In this document: positions 30,736-43,886 of the stretch, in pieces
Numbering within the stretch: the stretch's first letter is position 1
How the letters are laid out: every line of letters starts with the position of its first letter
Source: Gnomoniopsis sp. IMI 355080
Lineage: Eukaryota; Ascomycota; Sordariomycetes; Diaporthales; Gnomoniaceae
Direction: 5' to 3'
DNA length: 64,000 bases
Assembly (NCBI GenBank): GCA_027946555.1
Contig: JAPEVC010000087.1
Location: 1-64,000 of the forward strand
The notes under the pieces: generated by a model
Told to the model about the DNA's origin: nothing
Database searches by the model: none
Seen by the model: only the letters and a program-made list of their open reading frames with translations
Program-made: the position numbers and the translations under genes

Positions 30736-32490
30736 ACAGGAAGGGACGAAAGAAAAAATGTATAAAAAATGTGGAAATAGAACTTGCATTTCAATCAGCG
30801 TGCGCAGCGCATCTGCTGTCGGTGGCGGGGGTCATCTCTACTCAAGGAATACCCAAGAATACCAGATTTGTCTAGAGCATAGCCCGCACTTCGACAACCC
30901 TGGACCCTTCATACGTTGTGAGGCCAGTCTTTACTGCATGAGAAAACGTCCTATGTTATGTGCACAATGTGGCTTTGTTAGAATGATAACCGTGTCTCTT
31001 GACGCTGTGCGAACTACACAGCTCTTCCTGTTACAAATCCGGATTGGTGCCAATTGCTGGACATGTTACTGGCTTTGGAAGTTATTGTTGGCATATATAT
31101 GGTGAAGAAGAAGAAAAAGAAAAAGAAGAGAAAGAAGCCCGGGATTATTATCGACTAGTTTAGGTGACCCCCACATCTTGATTTCCAAGACTTGTGCGTA
31201 TCAAAGTGCTCTGCTCAAAATTGAGTGAGTGACGCATAGTCCTCAGTGGCTGTGAAGACTATTCACCCCAAAAGTGTTCCAAACGCCAAAGCCTGCAACA
31301 TTTTTTGCCGTTGGTGCTCCGTTGGACTTGGTTCGATATCGACACATCCTACGGCCGTTGAACTATGCTAGACGCCATCCGAACTTCGCGTCTTCCATGC
31401 CAACGTTTTGGAACTCAAAAATCTGTGTGGCCTTACTAGTACAGTACGATCTTGAGCACGCAACCAGTCAACGTCTTTCCCAACAGCGTAGGCCCTGGCA
31501 GTGTGCTAGATCCCAACTCCCTTTACCGCCAGCATCGCAGCTAGTCTGACTGCCGATGGCGACGTCGTATTGTTGTACGGCGAGACCTCGGCAAAGGTCC
31601 CACTGGCGCCTTTTACTTTTGTCATTTTCCCATCCGTTGAGGACCGTGGGTGTGGGGGGTGGTGGCTCAAGCGCCCTTTACTCCACACCTTCACCATCTC
31701 ACCTAACCCACATCGACTTTGAGGCCCTTGATCCCTGTTGACGGCCCGTACCGCCTGTGGAAATACCCTAGGCGAGGTAGGTATCCCATGTCCTTGCATG
31801 TGTGACGAGACGACTCAGGTTTCTGGGTACCTACAACGGTGAGCAGGATAGCGATGAATACTTTGTTGTGAAATCATACTAGGCATATCCAAGTCGAACT
31901 ATTACAGCTTGAGTAGCCGAGGAAATCATGCATGCGTGACACATGGCAGTGCGTGTGGCTTGGGCAATAGACCTGAATCTTTACGGGTTTGTTCATTTCA
32001 GTCACTTGGTATTGGTTAACAATGGTAGGCGGCATGTCGAGAGGCTCATAGCCATTGTACTCCTGTCCTGCGTGGAGAGTATTAATACGTAAGATGATAC
32101 TGACAATGGCCACTCTTCCATCTCAACATCACTCTCTGGCAGCTTGGTAGAATCGCGGTACAAGCAGAGGGAAGTTTATTATTTGATCACGTATATGAAT
32201 AGGGCGAAGTATTACAATCTTCCCCAGAGTCAATAAAGACTTCGATAAGCCGGAAACCTCGATTAAGTCTGGCGCGAGTCGAGTGAAACCGTCCAAAAGT
32301 CGCTTTAGATACCATTATTTCATACGCCCATGTGGTTCGCCGCGATGGCAACAAGACGCTTTACGCCGTATGCAGCCCAACTAGAAAATGCGCCACCCAA
32401 CGATCAGAAAGACGCCAGACAGAACGCCGATGCAATGCTTGATTTCTTGACACTGTCCCATGTTCCCCGGGCTCGCTGAAGCATCAGACC
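30736..32490. other. Convergent intergenic region
   Basis: 1.75 kb between the 3' ends of MDJ1 and the Zn2Cys6 gene. Frames of 60-130 codons show no domain. A purine-rich AAG stretch at about 31105-31137 is the only compositional feature I see. Confidence 0.5.
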
Positions 32491-35477
32491 CTAGCCAGGT
32501 CCTTGTCCCGGATAGCCTGCCATATGTTGCGGCGGGTAGTCATACCCACTACCACCGCCGCTACCACTTCCCAGGAGACCTGTCCAAGTGGATACGGAGC
32601 TCCAATCCATCATACCCATATCCAGAGATCCCGTCATTGGCCCTGAGCCGAACATCTGCTGATTGATCCCGTCAAATCCACCCGGCCCGAAAAGCGCACC
32701 AGTTATGGAATCCATGCCTCCACCCGGACCGGACATCATCGGCGGTGAGCTCCCTGCACTCTGCAAGTCCGCTTCCGAAGATTGTCGGTGCTGTTGTGAT
32801 GGCTGCGTCACGACATAGTTCTCGCCAGAATGGCCCGTTCCAGGAGTGCTGACGCTAGCCTTACTCGAGCTCGTTTTCCCGCGCTGCGCCGACGCGGCTT
32901 CCCGATTTGCGGCCTTGATCTTCTTGACGACCTCTCTTATCTGTCCGATACCCTTGGGCTGCGGCAGTGAGCGGCCCATCTGGCTTTCTGCTGCTTCATG
33001 GCAGTCCCAAGCTCGGAGCATCATCCCCCCTAGTGCCGTGTGCATTGGACTCTTGAGATTGTTCGCCATTTTTCTCTTATCATAATTCTCAATGATTGTC
33101 GCCCACGCTCTTTCGCACAGTTCACCGCTCGTGATGTACCGCAGCTCTGTGACTAGGAAGGCGAATGCTGGGAGTGGGAAATGCATCAAAGTATACCACT
33201 TGAACCCCTGCAATGCTTCGTGGCTCTGTATGATATTATCGTACTCAACAACGCGTACAGCTTCGTTGAAAACGGATTGGCGCAAGTCTCTATCTGGGCC
33301 CGGTGGTATTGCATTGGGATCTGAGTATCGCTGAAGGTAACCACGACAGATATACTCAAAAACCCGAAGTTTGCAAATGGCCAGTCGAGTCATCAAAAAT
33401 GTAAAAAGATGTAAGGGTATCTTGTTGTCGCAATGATTCAAGTACTTCTCCTCTATGTACTTGATGTAGCTTTCCAGGTCGGCTATGGGTAAGTTGTGAC
33501 GAGCGGCATTGGTGAAAATATCGGAGGAGGCGGGAGATGGGGTATATGGGATCTTTGTAATACCACCCTGAGCCCCCGAGCTTGGCAGAGGGCGTTGACC
33601 CTCTAGGTCTGAAGCAACGGTCAACTCGAAGCGTGTGAGACTGAAGAGCATCTCTGTAGGTCCAGCATAAGGTGTAATGCGATCTTTGGCATTGACATGA
33701 AGGTCGGTGTCGTTGATATTGAGTGGCCACTTGCAGTCGCCTTTACTCGTTGAAAGGGCAGTGATAGTCGATCCTGTGATTTCGGCAATTCTCTTGTCGA
33801 ATATCGCAATCTGCCACCACAATCGCCGTCGCAACTCGACTTCGAAAGGCGGTAAGTGGTATTGCTCAGCATCTTGATGAAGCCCCATCCGGTTTGCAAC
33901 TCGAACAGCAATGCCAATCAAACAGAAATGGGCTCGTGGATCGACGAATTGGCGTACAGCAATCTAGTCTGGTCAGCTGTTCGAATTCTGACAGTGGCTC
34001 GTGTGACCAAGTGGTAAGGGCTATCTAGGTGTTTTTTTTTTCGGGAGGGAGAGGGGGGGCTCATTCGGATAGAAAAAAGGCTATGAGGATTAATATGCTT
34101 ACAAGATACAACAGAAAGGCTTGAAGGACAACAAGGTCGGAGCTCCGCATGAAACCAGCGTTGGTCAGTGCTTGCTGAGTCCCACGGTGATACTTGGACA
34201 TCAGCCGCGACTTTTCTTCCTTGAAGGTTTCTCGAACCTCATCGTCAGTCAAGGATACGACGGCCATGAAGTAGATGCTGAACAACAATGCCTCGAGTGG
34301 TTTGGGCATTTGGGATGGGTTTGCGGCCGCCTCTATCAGCTGACCCTGAAGGGTCGGAGTATGCGTAACTTTCAGTAACGGGTTTACGTTGTCCAGATAA
34401 ATCTGCCAGAGCTGAAAGATCTGTACAGCAGGAGGGTGTAAGTCGGTAACAGATGTCACAGAGCCGCCAATCACGAATGGGAAGCCATCTTGCCCGTCAA
34501 ACATGCGGTCGAATGCCTTGTGTATGATTGGTCCTTCAGAGCCTTCATCTGATGAATCTCTGAGTTGGTCATCTTGACTTTTGTACTATTTGGCAGACTA
34601 TTAGCAACAGTGAACATCGACAGGTGCCTTTACAATCCAATTTTTGACAGCTGATAATTACATCTCCGAACGATGACAGGTATGAGAAGCAGCGAATCCC
34701 AAGACACACTTTCCCGATCAGTGTACAAGGCCCGGCTCTTGAAAGTGACAACGGGGATACATAAATTCACAACGAGACTGGTAAATAACAACCAGGATAG
34801 ACGTACATCTTTGTTGTAAGGAAACCATTTAGTGTGTCTACTACGGGTCAGCAGGGCCCAACAATCAAGTACCTAGCTTAAATCAAGCCAAGACCTCATA
34901 CCTTTCGGCATCTGGGCCAGTCGACGATGGGGAAGTCTTCAAACCCTCAACTTGAAAACGTCATGTCAGCGAATGCGCTCCACTATAATAGGGTCAAAGG
35001 CGACTAGTTGCTGAAACAAGGATTCCGACGATGGAGTTCGGTATCTTCGCCGCAAGATGGGACGGGACAGATTTAAAACGCCACGTTGACGGATAGGAAT
35101 GTTTACTCACTACCGTGTTCGATCTCATCGACTTCATCAAGGGATGCTGGGTCAGAGGCCTTGAGCGTTTGGCCAATGGGCTCAAAGTCGACACCATTCT
35201 GGCTTAGCAAGGTCTCGTACTTCCTCAGTCGTTCGATGAGTTCTCTCTCATGCGGTTTCTTTTTCCGCCGACGGGGTGGCTGAGGCGGGACCACTTTACA
35301 GTCGACCCCTGCCTTGACGCAGTTGGCGCACGGTTTGTTCTTGTCGCAGCGGACCTTCCTCTGCTGACAGAGGACGCAGCTGTGGCCCCTAGTCAACTTG
35401 AGGGAAGCGTCGTGTGAAACGGCGGCCTGGCCCTGGCTAGGGAAGGAGAGCATGTCGGCGGCAGGTGGAGCCGCCAT
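32491..35477 (-). CDS. Zn2Cys6 transcription factor
   Basis: The product is a nuclear regulator with unknown target genes. Proposed exons are complement(join(32491..33963, 34103..34572, 34803..34837, 34902..34950, 35111..35477)), 797 residues. The binuclear zinc cluster is at residues 34-60 (C34, C37, C44, C50, C53, C60), followed by a Lys/Arg-rich linker and a short coiled-coil-like helix, RELIERLRKYETLL. The fungal regulatory domain covers about 190-520, with ALLFSIYFMAVVSLTDDEV and EVELRRRLWWQIAIFDKR. The C-terminal quarter is Gly/Ser/Pro-rich and may activate transcription. The last two exons and the first are firm. The two small exons at 34.8-34.95 kb and the 230-nt intron after them rest on frame and weak splice signals. 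The gene is divergent from an MFS exporter 2 kb away. Confidence 0.82.
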
Positions 35478-37518
35478 GATGGACGTCTTCAGCGTCTAGC
35501 AAAGGTCCAGTCAGCCTGGATTACATTCTCGGATCCGAGAGACAAGACTAAGGCTGCGGTGAGAAGATCAAGATCGTCCTGATGGCGGGGGATTGAGGGC
35601 GGTTGTGCTCTGGTTGTAGGACGATTGACCGGTGCCCGAAGGCCCGAAAGGCAAGCATCCGAGCTATCAGATAGTCGAATGTGGCCTAGACTGTCGGCCG
35701 TCAGATAAGACTAAAGAGATGGAGGTAGCTTACAGCTGGGGACACACTATGCGATACGCGCGCGTGTAGAGAGTTTCCTGGGCCATGCAAGTAGTGCAAA
35801 ACAAGGGAACCTGGAAGCAGACACGCTGTCGGGACTGTCTGAGAAGCACAGCAAGCCTAGATGGCCCGAGGAGGATTAGGGCTGCGTCAGATGAGGGGGG
35901 ATGCAGGCGTGGACCTCTCTAGCTTGTGCTGGCGACAGGAATTAGACCTGACGTCCAGACGTATAGACGGTGTCTCGGGAATACCACCGGCCACGAGGTG
36001 TGTCTCTGCAGACCGAAAGGGGAGACGAGCGGCCTCTGCTGACCTGGGCTGCCTGGCAGGCGTGGGTAGGTAGCCTGTGCCGTTGAGCACCGAGCGGTTG
36101 GGTTCTGATGGATGACGAGGAGCACGCTGCACGCTAGGTATGGTGCAGCGGACAGGGGCCGGCTGGACTGTGAACCGTTGGCCCAGGCACGCTGTGTTTG
36201 ACCAGACCGCACCAACGACAGGGCGGGTTTGACAAGACAACCAGACGGCGGGAGACACACAGAGAGATAGAGAGACAAGAGAGGGAAGGTGGGGGTTTGG
36301 GCGAGAGGGACAACAGAGAGTCAGTGAAACTGCTCACAGCAGAGCCACGTTGCCGACTACAATAGAGACGGAGGCGATACTGTATGGGATGTTGAGCAGT
36401 TCCTCCCCCGCACGCTGCCATCCGGGAGGCTGCCAGTGGCTGCCACAACTGCAGCGACCAAGATGAACAGGTGGCAAGCCTGCATAGGCAGAGAGGTTCG
36501 TCGGCTGGCAAGTTGAACAGACATTGTGCTACCTTCTAGTCAAACCGTAGTCTGCAAACTACTACCTACCTACACGGTCAAGGCGCTGATCACCTAAGCA
36601 TCATTATACACAGTGTCCCGTCCTAGTCCTATTTGGGGGTCGGAAGATGGTGAAATATACGGAGTATCCCGTAATTTCCCCCAGTCCGTACACCACGAAC
36701 AAGTACTGTAGTAGAGAAAAAGTTCCAACTCCTCAAGCAATAAAAGCAGGTATGATGGTCACCAACGAAAACTTTCTGTAATATGATTGCCATGCGTCGC
36801 ATTCCCGATAGAGGGACTGGACAAATGCTGCTCGTCTAATTCGGCAAATTCGGTCACCAGCCCTCGGGACCGAGCCCCTGCTTTTCGTCCCCGACGCTCG
36901 TTCTGCAGTGCTCGGGATTTTCCGACCAGATTCACGGACGGTGATGGCGACGCTACGGAGTTGGGTTGGGGACATCCAAGCCATCCCCTTTTCGCCGCTG
37001 TCAACTCCAAGACTGTTTTGCTATTGAAACATGCTTTTTGTAGCATCATGACAGCTCGACTCTTTGTGAATCCCCCGAACGGCCCGAGTTCTGTCAGCGG
37101 CGTTGGTCATTACCCCGTAGACTGAGCCGCAACGAGCAGCAACGTCAGGTAAGGCAAAGAGGGTAAAGAAGCCTTTATCTATCTCAGTCCCTTTCGAAAT
37201 AGAATGCTCGTGGCCTGTTTTCCCTAGACTACTTTTTTATTGGCCATCCAAATAGTATCCGGCCGTCGCGTGGTTCTGACCGTTTGTACATGTTCGCATC
37301 TGTGCTGTAGTTTGTCGCACTACTTTCGCTGGCGCCACGGATATTTTTGGGAGGCCGTGTGTGCGTCTTCCTTCTTCTGTAGAGCTCGCCTCTGCTACCG
37401 GTTTTCTTTTCTTTCCTTTCTTGTCTTTTACGACTCTCGACCTTCCTGCCCGGAAGTCAACCACTGGAATTTTCCCATTTCTCGCTGTCGACTGAGAGGG
37501 ATCGGATCCACATAAGAG
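35478..37518. other. Divergent intergenic region Zn2Cys6 / MFS
   Basis: 2.0 kb holding the promoters of two divergent genes. The frames seen here overlap antisense and lack domains. A CT-rich stretch on the plus strand at about 37350-37450 precedes the MFS start and is probably its leader. Confidence 0.5.
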
Positions 37519-39622
37519 ATGCCTCGATCAACAACACCTGCATCGCTGGCTAGTAGCCACACTGAATGGGACAGATCGCCTGGGAAGGAGGGCCGGTCTA
37601 TGGACTTGGACGGGCAAGCAGCAAGGAAGAATAGCAGGCGGTCGTCAGTCCTGAGTTTGATAACTGCATCTTCAGAAAATTCCGCTGCCGCCGCAAAACA
37701 GAAGGCCGCAAAACCTCCTGGTCCCCCTCCTGGTCCGGGGGGGCCAGGAGGACCGAACAACCTCTACCAACCCGGAACTCTAAAATTCTGGTTGATCCTG
37801 GTATCAAATTTCCTTGCTATGTTTCTCGTGGCCTTGGACCGGACGATTGTCGCTACAGCCATTCCTCAAATTACAGATGATTTCCACAGTCTTGGGGATA
37901 TAGGCTGGTATGTCTCCCGACCCAACGCTCATCAAATTAACAAGACAACTGATTGAGAGATTTAGGTATGGCTCGGCATACATGTTGACAACGGCTTCTA
38001 GTCAGTTGGTCTTTGGCAGGCTGTATAAGTTTTACAATATGAAATGGTAGGATGCCTTGTACCTCCCACGATCTAACCCACGAAGCAAATCTGATTGATA
38101 GCATATAGGGTGTTCTTGTCATGTGTCGTGATTTTCGAAGCGGGCAGTGCTGTCTGTGGCGCTGCTCCCAGCTCAGCAATCTTCATTCTCGGCCGCGCGA
38201 TTGCGGGCGTTGGGTCTGCTGGCATCTTCTCGGGGGCTATGATGATCATGATCCCAATGATTCCTCTCCACAAGCGGCCCATGTTCCAAAGCATGTTTGG
38301 AATGATCTTTGGACTCGCTTCAGTTATGGGACCTCTGGTAGGAGGTGCCTTTACCACCAAGGCTACCTGGAGATGGTGCTTTTACATCAATCTGCCGATC
38401 GGGGCTTTCACCCTGTGAGCCATCACTTTCTATCCAAGAGACTCCGAGTACCGTTTGGCTGACTTTCACCAGGTTTTTCATGTCGTTTTTCTGGAACCCA
38501 CCTCACCGCAAAGTGGAACCGGCTCCCTTGGCAACACATATCAAGCGCCTCGATCCCATCGGCACGGTCATATTCGTTCCCAGCATTGTTTGCCTTCTCC
38601 TTGCGCTGCAATGGGGTGGATCGACCTATGCTTGGAATAGCTGGCACATTATCCTCCTCTTTGCGCTTTTCGCTGTCCTTCTCATCGGCTTCTCCATTGT
38701 TCAGATCCTCACCCCACAGACGGCTTCTATTCCCGTGAGGATCATTACTCAGCGCAGTGTCTTCGGCGCCACCATGTTCACCTTTTTTATTGCTGGGTCC
38801 ATGCTTATGCTGGTCTACTATCTGCCCATCTGGTTCCAGACTGTCAAGGGGGTGGCGGCGCTGAGCTCTGGAATTTACACTTTACCACTTGTCCTTGCTT
38901 TGGTCGTATCCAGCATCATGAACGGTATTGCCACCCAAAAGATTGGTTACTATATGCCCTCGATGCTTCTCTCCCCCTCTATCATGGCAGTTGGCGAGGG
39001 CCTTCTTAGTACACTCACCCGCTCGGCCCCGCAGAGCCACTGGATAGCCTTCCAATTTCTCTCGGGCTTTGGACTTGGTATGGGCATGCAAACAGGCTCT
39101 CTGGCCGTTCAAACCGTTTTGCCAATGGCCGATGTCTCCTCAGGCGTCGCACTCATATTCTTTGCACAACAGCTCGGTGGTGCCGTCTTCACGACTGTGG
39201 GACAGACTATCTTGAGCAACCTGCTAGTGGCCAAGCTGTCTCTCATCCCAGGAATTGACGTCGAGAGCATCGTCAATAATGGTGCTACAGAATTGGTGTC
39301 ACTCGTCCCGGCGGCGGATATCGACCAGGTGATTGGTGTGTACGACTATGCCCTGACCAAGATTTTTCTGGCGGCCATGGGCTTGGCCTTTGCGGCGTTG
39401 GCCTCAGCTGGTATCATGGAGTGGAAGAGCATCAAGAAGGACATAAATGGTCCTCCAGGAGCTGGCGGTAAACCGCAGAATGGTGTGCCTGTGCAGAACG
39501 ATATCGAGGTGGACATGTACCTACTGTATGGCACTCGAGACGTCGAGATGGCAGATCAAGCCATGGAGGCTCAGCCGGCGCGCATGGGCAGAGCAAAGCT
39601 GGCCAGATCCAGAACAAAGTAA
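37519..39622 (+). CDS. MFS exporter of the 14-TM drug:H+ antiporter family (DHA2 type)
   Basis: The product is a predicted proton-driven plasma-membrane efflux pump; the substrate is unknown. Exons are join(37519..37907, 37966..38046, 38109..38414, 38473..39622), 641 residues, all phases consistent. A cytosolic Pro/Gly-rich N-terminus (to about residue 90) precedes the first helix. Family marks are LDRTIVATAIPQI at the end of helix 1, the loop motif GRLYKFYNMKW after helix 2, and ASVMGPLVGGAF with WRWCFYINLPIGA around helices 5-6. These together fit the DHA14 antiporters, many of which export toxins or azoles. The C-terminal cytosolic tail is charged. The divergent Zn2Cys6 gene next door is a plausible regulator. 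Confidence 0.92.
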
Positions 39623-40860
39623 AAGATGTTGACGACGACGACGACTTGCACTACTGATTTTGGGACCGGGGGGGGCGCAAAGTGGCATTATGGACTTGAA
39701 TTTGGAACAAATTAGACTTGGGATTGCATTGAGCGCGGAGGTTCTTGACGGCAGATAAATGGACAAATAGATGGTACCATAATGGAAAACTCGATACATT
39801 TCATGGCTAAGGAAAATAATTGGGAAGGGGCAGTTTAGTTTGAACTAATCGGGAGGGGGTGGTTGGGGTGGGTGCTCAAACGACCCGCCCAGTATTTATA
39901 CTGTCGCACCTCGCATCTTAGGAACTATCTTCGTAGCAGGTCATGCTCATAGAATTTTGTCAATAGAGATGGTCTGCCAGTAATTTAAATCAAATATCTG
40001 AAGAAGAAAAATGATTCAGTTGCATTTAGCTGATGATATATAGGTATATTTGCTATGGGTAGCTAGGTACCTATCTAGGTAGGCCTAGGTAGGTTACCTG
40101 CCTGGTGATGTAACACTGGGCAGTCTACAGTACCAGAGGTAGGTAGGTTACGCACCTTGGTAGGCATATGTTATTGCATCTATAAATACTGGCTCCCTGT
40201 TTGCCGTCTATATGTCAGGAAACTCCTGAGAAATTGTAATTCTGCGAAAGGTGCCTAGTTTTGAACTTAAGCTGGTGCTAAATTGCACCGGGTGGCTGCA
40301 CGTCCGGGCTGTATGGCCTACCTACTTTTAGCAGGCTTGGCTGGGAGGAAGGATTAACATCAGCAGCCGCCAAAAATAAAAATCAACACGAAGAACATCC
40401 AACAGGGCTGCGGCTGAGAACTCAACCTCGCGACTTTTACCTTGACCTTTCTGATGCCTTCCTGTCTATGTACTCTCTCAAGCTTTGCAGGACTGGCCTG
40501 AGCAGAGACTAATTCTTGCGCTTCCGTGGTGAGACTGGCCACCTCAAAAAGGCACCAGCCCCGCCCTGTCTGACTATCAGTCTGACTACAGCTGGGCCTT
40601 GCGCCCGCAATTGTACCCACACACGACCTCTCTTTACTTCCGTATCACGACGGACCTCACTGTCTTCGGCTCGTACAGTCCCCTCAAACTGGAACAGTTT
40701 CCCTTGGTCCCTTTCTCTCCGTAGTACACGACTCGACTCGGTTCCTCCCGCAGAGCACATCAAGCCTGTGTATCCCGGCGAAAAGGAGGGTTTGGGCGCA
40801 GATCCGCCTGCCTCAACTTCGCCACATTCCAGGTCCAACTCAAAAAGAACAACCCAAATC
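39623..40860. other. AT-rich intergenic region and leader of the transglutaminase-like gene
   Basis: 1.2 kb. The first part is AT-rich and holds a cluster of TAGG/CCTA units (40060-40165). The last 350 bp are CT-rich and lie in an open frame with the next gene, but contain no in-frame ATG before 40861, so they are taken as leader. Confidence 0.5.
40060..40165. repeat. TAGG/CCTA-rich cluster
   Basis: Interspersed AGGTAGG, CCTAGGTA and GGTACC units on both strands within about 100 bp. The motifs are related to the TACCTAGGTA palindrome found at four other sites. Confidence 0.6.
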
Positions 40861-43049
40861 ATGGCGGACGCGGAGGAACCTCAATTCAATTCCCTACAGG
40901 AGAGGATCGCAGCCCTCAACAAGCAGAAAAATTTCACTGCTCCATCTACCAAGAGACCGCCACCACCTCCTCCGCCAAACCGACCTCCCTCGCGAGCGCC
41001 CTCCCAGGCACAGACCACAGTCTCAACTGCTACTAATGGCCACTCACACAATTCTACCCCGACCATTCCAGCACGGCCAACTAAGAAGCCGCCGCCAGTT
41101 CTTCCTCAAAGGAGCAATACTGCAACTCAAAATGGACAACCCTCACCATCAGCGCGCAGTAACCTCGCGCCACCAACGCCCAATCGCGATATGGAGCGGA
41201 CACAGACATCTCCTGCCTTGCCGCCTAGGAGGCCATCCGTTCAGTCGCTGACTATTCGCCGCAATTCTGGGGAGTCCGTTAGGTCGACCATGTCCTCGCT
41301 CTCTCTGACAGGCTCGAATGAGAGCCGAAAACTGCCCCCAGCGTTTGATCAGGCCACCTTACCATCGCTGCCTCCATCGAGGAGAGAACGAGAGGCTGCC
41401 CAGCAACAGGAAAAAGAGGACGCCAAAGCGGCCACTGCAGCAAAGATTGTCCAGCCACCTTTGTTGCCTAAAAGGTCTATGCCCGCTCTTCCAACTCGCA
41501 ACGGATCTTCTTCACCATCACTACCGCCCCGGCTTCCCAGCAGACCAGCGCGCTCACCTGGTATTGCAGAGACCGAGGAATCTGCTCCGGTCTTGCCAAC
41601 GCGACGACTACCTCCGCCACCGGAAAAGCTCGTTCGGACCATCCCACAAGTGTCTGGAGACACAGCCAGCGGTACTCCAGCCGACCCATCTATTGCTGCG
41701 CCGCCTCCTGTCCCCCTATCGTCACGCCCTAGCATGGCGCAGATCGAGGCGGTAGCTTCTAAGGGTGCTGCTCGACAAGAGTCATCCTGCCTCATCTGCA
41801 GAGACTTCGCGGGGCCGGATGCTGTGGCTGCGCAACATCCCCCTGCAGTCATCGACCGAAACGACCCCGTCGGATATCTGGCGCACAATCTCTGCGGCCC
41901 GTTCCCCTCGCCCACTGACAAGGCTCGCGCCATCTTCACTTGGTGCCATCATAACATAGATTACGACGTTGCTGGCTTCTTTGCTGGCTGTCCTAGGAGA
42001 GGTACGGCCAGTGATACCATCTTCTCGGGCCTCGCCGTCTGTGAAGGCTACGCGAGAACGTACGAAGCCATCGCCAAGCGCGCAGGGCTGGAGTGCATCG
42101 TGATAGGAGGGCACGGCAAGGGCTTTGGTTTCCAGGCAGTCGAGGATGGGCAGCCGCCGCCCCCGCGCAACGCTACGGGACACGCCTGGAACGCCGTGAG
42201 GATCGACAACGGCTATTGGAAGCTTATTGATCCTTGCTGGGGCGCGGGACATCTTGATGGTCGTTCTTATAAGCGTGAATTCAATGCAACGCAGTTCACA
42301 ATGAGTAATGAGCTGTTCGGATGGAAGCACTTCCCGGAGGACAGGAGGTATTTCTTCCGCGATGATGGGCGCATACCCACATGGGAGGAGTACGTAATGG
42401 GACCTACAGGTGGAGAGCGGCCACAGTGGTATGGAAATACCCTTGAGGAGGGTATTTCGGAGTGGAAGTCGGAACCGGCGCAGAGGAAAATCCCAGTGTA
42501 CAGTGGCGAGACGGTCAGGTTCTTGTTCGGAAAAATCTGCGAGCACTGGACGGCCGAGAAGAACGGTAGGGGAAAGCCGAGGTTGTTGATGATGAATATT
42601 CATGGGGTAGATGGGAGGAAGGATGACCAAGTCCCACTTGATACTGATGGGTATTGGTGGTGGTGTGATATCCAGGCAAGGTGCGTTTCTCCTCCAATAT
42701 GGATCCAACCTCCTCCTTCGACGTGAACTCTCTACTGACTTGATACTGTAAAGGGACCTTGGTAGTCCTGGCCAGAAGATACAGCTGTACGTAGACAGAA
42801 TTCCTACCCCTTTTATCCCGGATGATGGTGCGACTGTCTGAGGAGAATCAGGCTTATAGTTCTTGGCTCGCAGCTCCTACCCAACTTCTTTTGTGGTGCC
42901 ATCGCTAATATCCATCGCATAGGTACGGTTTGAATGTACTTAATGGCCGAGACGCTATGGGTGTGACCAAACAAGAGTTCCTCAGAACCAAGTCAAGCGG
43001 TGGCTATAGTATGAGCTGGGTCAGCATCGCCGAGTGGGAGCTAGTGTGA
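40861..43049 (+). CDS. Transglutaminase-fold protein, Cyk3-like
   Basis: The product is probably a cytokinesis or septation factor related to fungal Cyk3; enzymatic role is unproven. Exons are join(40861..42680, 42754..42786, 42923..43049), 659 residues; the middle exon has only 33 nt. Residues 1-300 are a Pro/Ser/Arg-rich, probably disordered region with many polyproline tracts such as RPPPPPPPNRPPSR, likely ligands for SH3 or profilin. I see no SH3 domain itself. The transglutaminase-like core follows (about 335-470), with a complete Cys-His-Asp set: C394 in GLAVCEGYARTY, H441 in GHAWNAV and D457 in LIDPCWGAG. A conserved C-terminal module ends with GGYSMSWVSIAEWELV and is reached only by joining exons 2 and 3. 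Confidence 0.8.
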
Positions 43050-43886
43050 GACGGATAATGCTGGAAGACAGAGGCATATATAGATCTCTCTCCTGGAAAA
43101 CGACTAATGACAGCCCAAATATACCAAAGTTCTTGCGTCGATTCCTGTTGTTTCGGTGTTCCTGAATGCCATGCCATAAATGTTCAACAAGGCTGGAAAG
43201 AGAACAATCAACTGCAGTAGTCTCTGGAACAAACCTCAGTTGGAATATCTTAGAACGCTAGCTCCTCATGTTTCCCAGAGGTAGTTGTTTAGATACCTAA
43301 GCTTTAGCAATCAGATGGAGGACAGGCATTTGACTGAATCACAGCAAAGTTTAACTCACCTTGCGTCTTGCTGCCAATATGGTGGAATACATACCTCCTA
43401 GGTACTATGTAGTAGTAGTAAATACTAATGAGATCAACCACCTGCAAACAGGCCGACAGGGAATAGACTACTTGAGCATCCAAACACTACAAACCCGGTC
43501 CCTGCCGATCGCTTCCCCGCCGTTCAAGGAAGGCGCGGCCGGGCCCATCTTTCTCCAACGACGACCAGGCTCCCAAGCCCCAACAACGTCAACCTTCGGA
43601 ACGCTTCTGGTCCAACGATCTAACGAGAGCGCCCTACTCGACTATTTTGTACACTTTGCGAAAGAGGCGCAGTCCTTTCTTCTTCTCTTTATGCCTCTCA
43701 CAGTTCATAGCCATTCGTATTGCGCCCACATCTGGTTCCTGATTCTTTAACTGCTATCAAGTACCCTGGGCTTTTCATCGCCAACACAAGCTCCACCACG
43801 ACTATCGACTCCAAATTAGCATCGCCAACCTTCCCATCGCCAACTTCGTAGCGCATCACCCAGCGCATGCGCTTACTTTCGCAAGA
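43050..43886. other. Intergenic region
   Basis: 3' flank of the Cyk3-like gene and leader of the next gene. No domain-bearing frame is visible. The last 100 bp are CT- and CA-rich. Confidence 0.5.

Noticed and set aside
41782..42708. 308-codon minus-strand frame
   Set aside because: Lies fully antisense to the transglutaminase-like core, has no domain and arises from the GC-rich codon pattern of the real gene.
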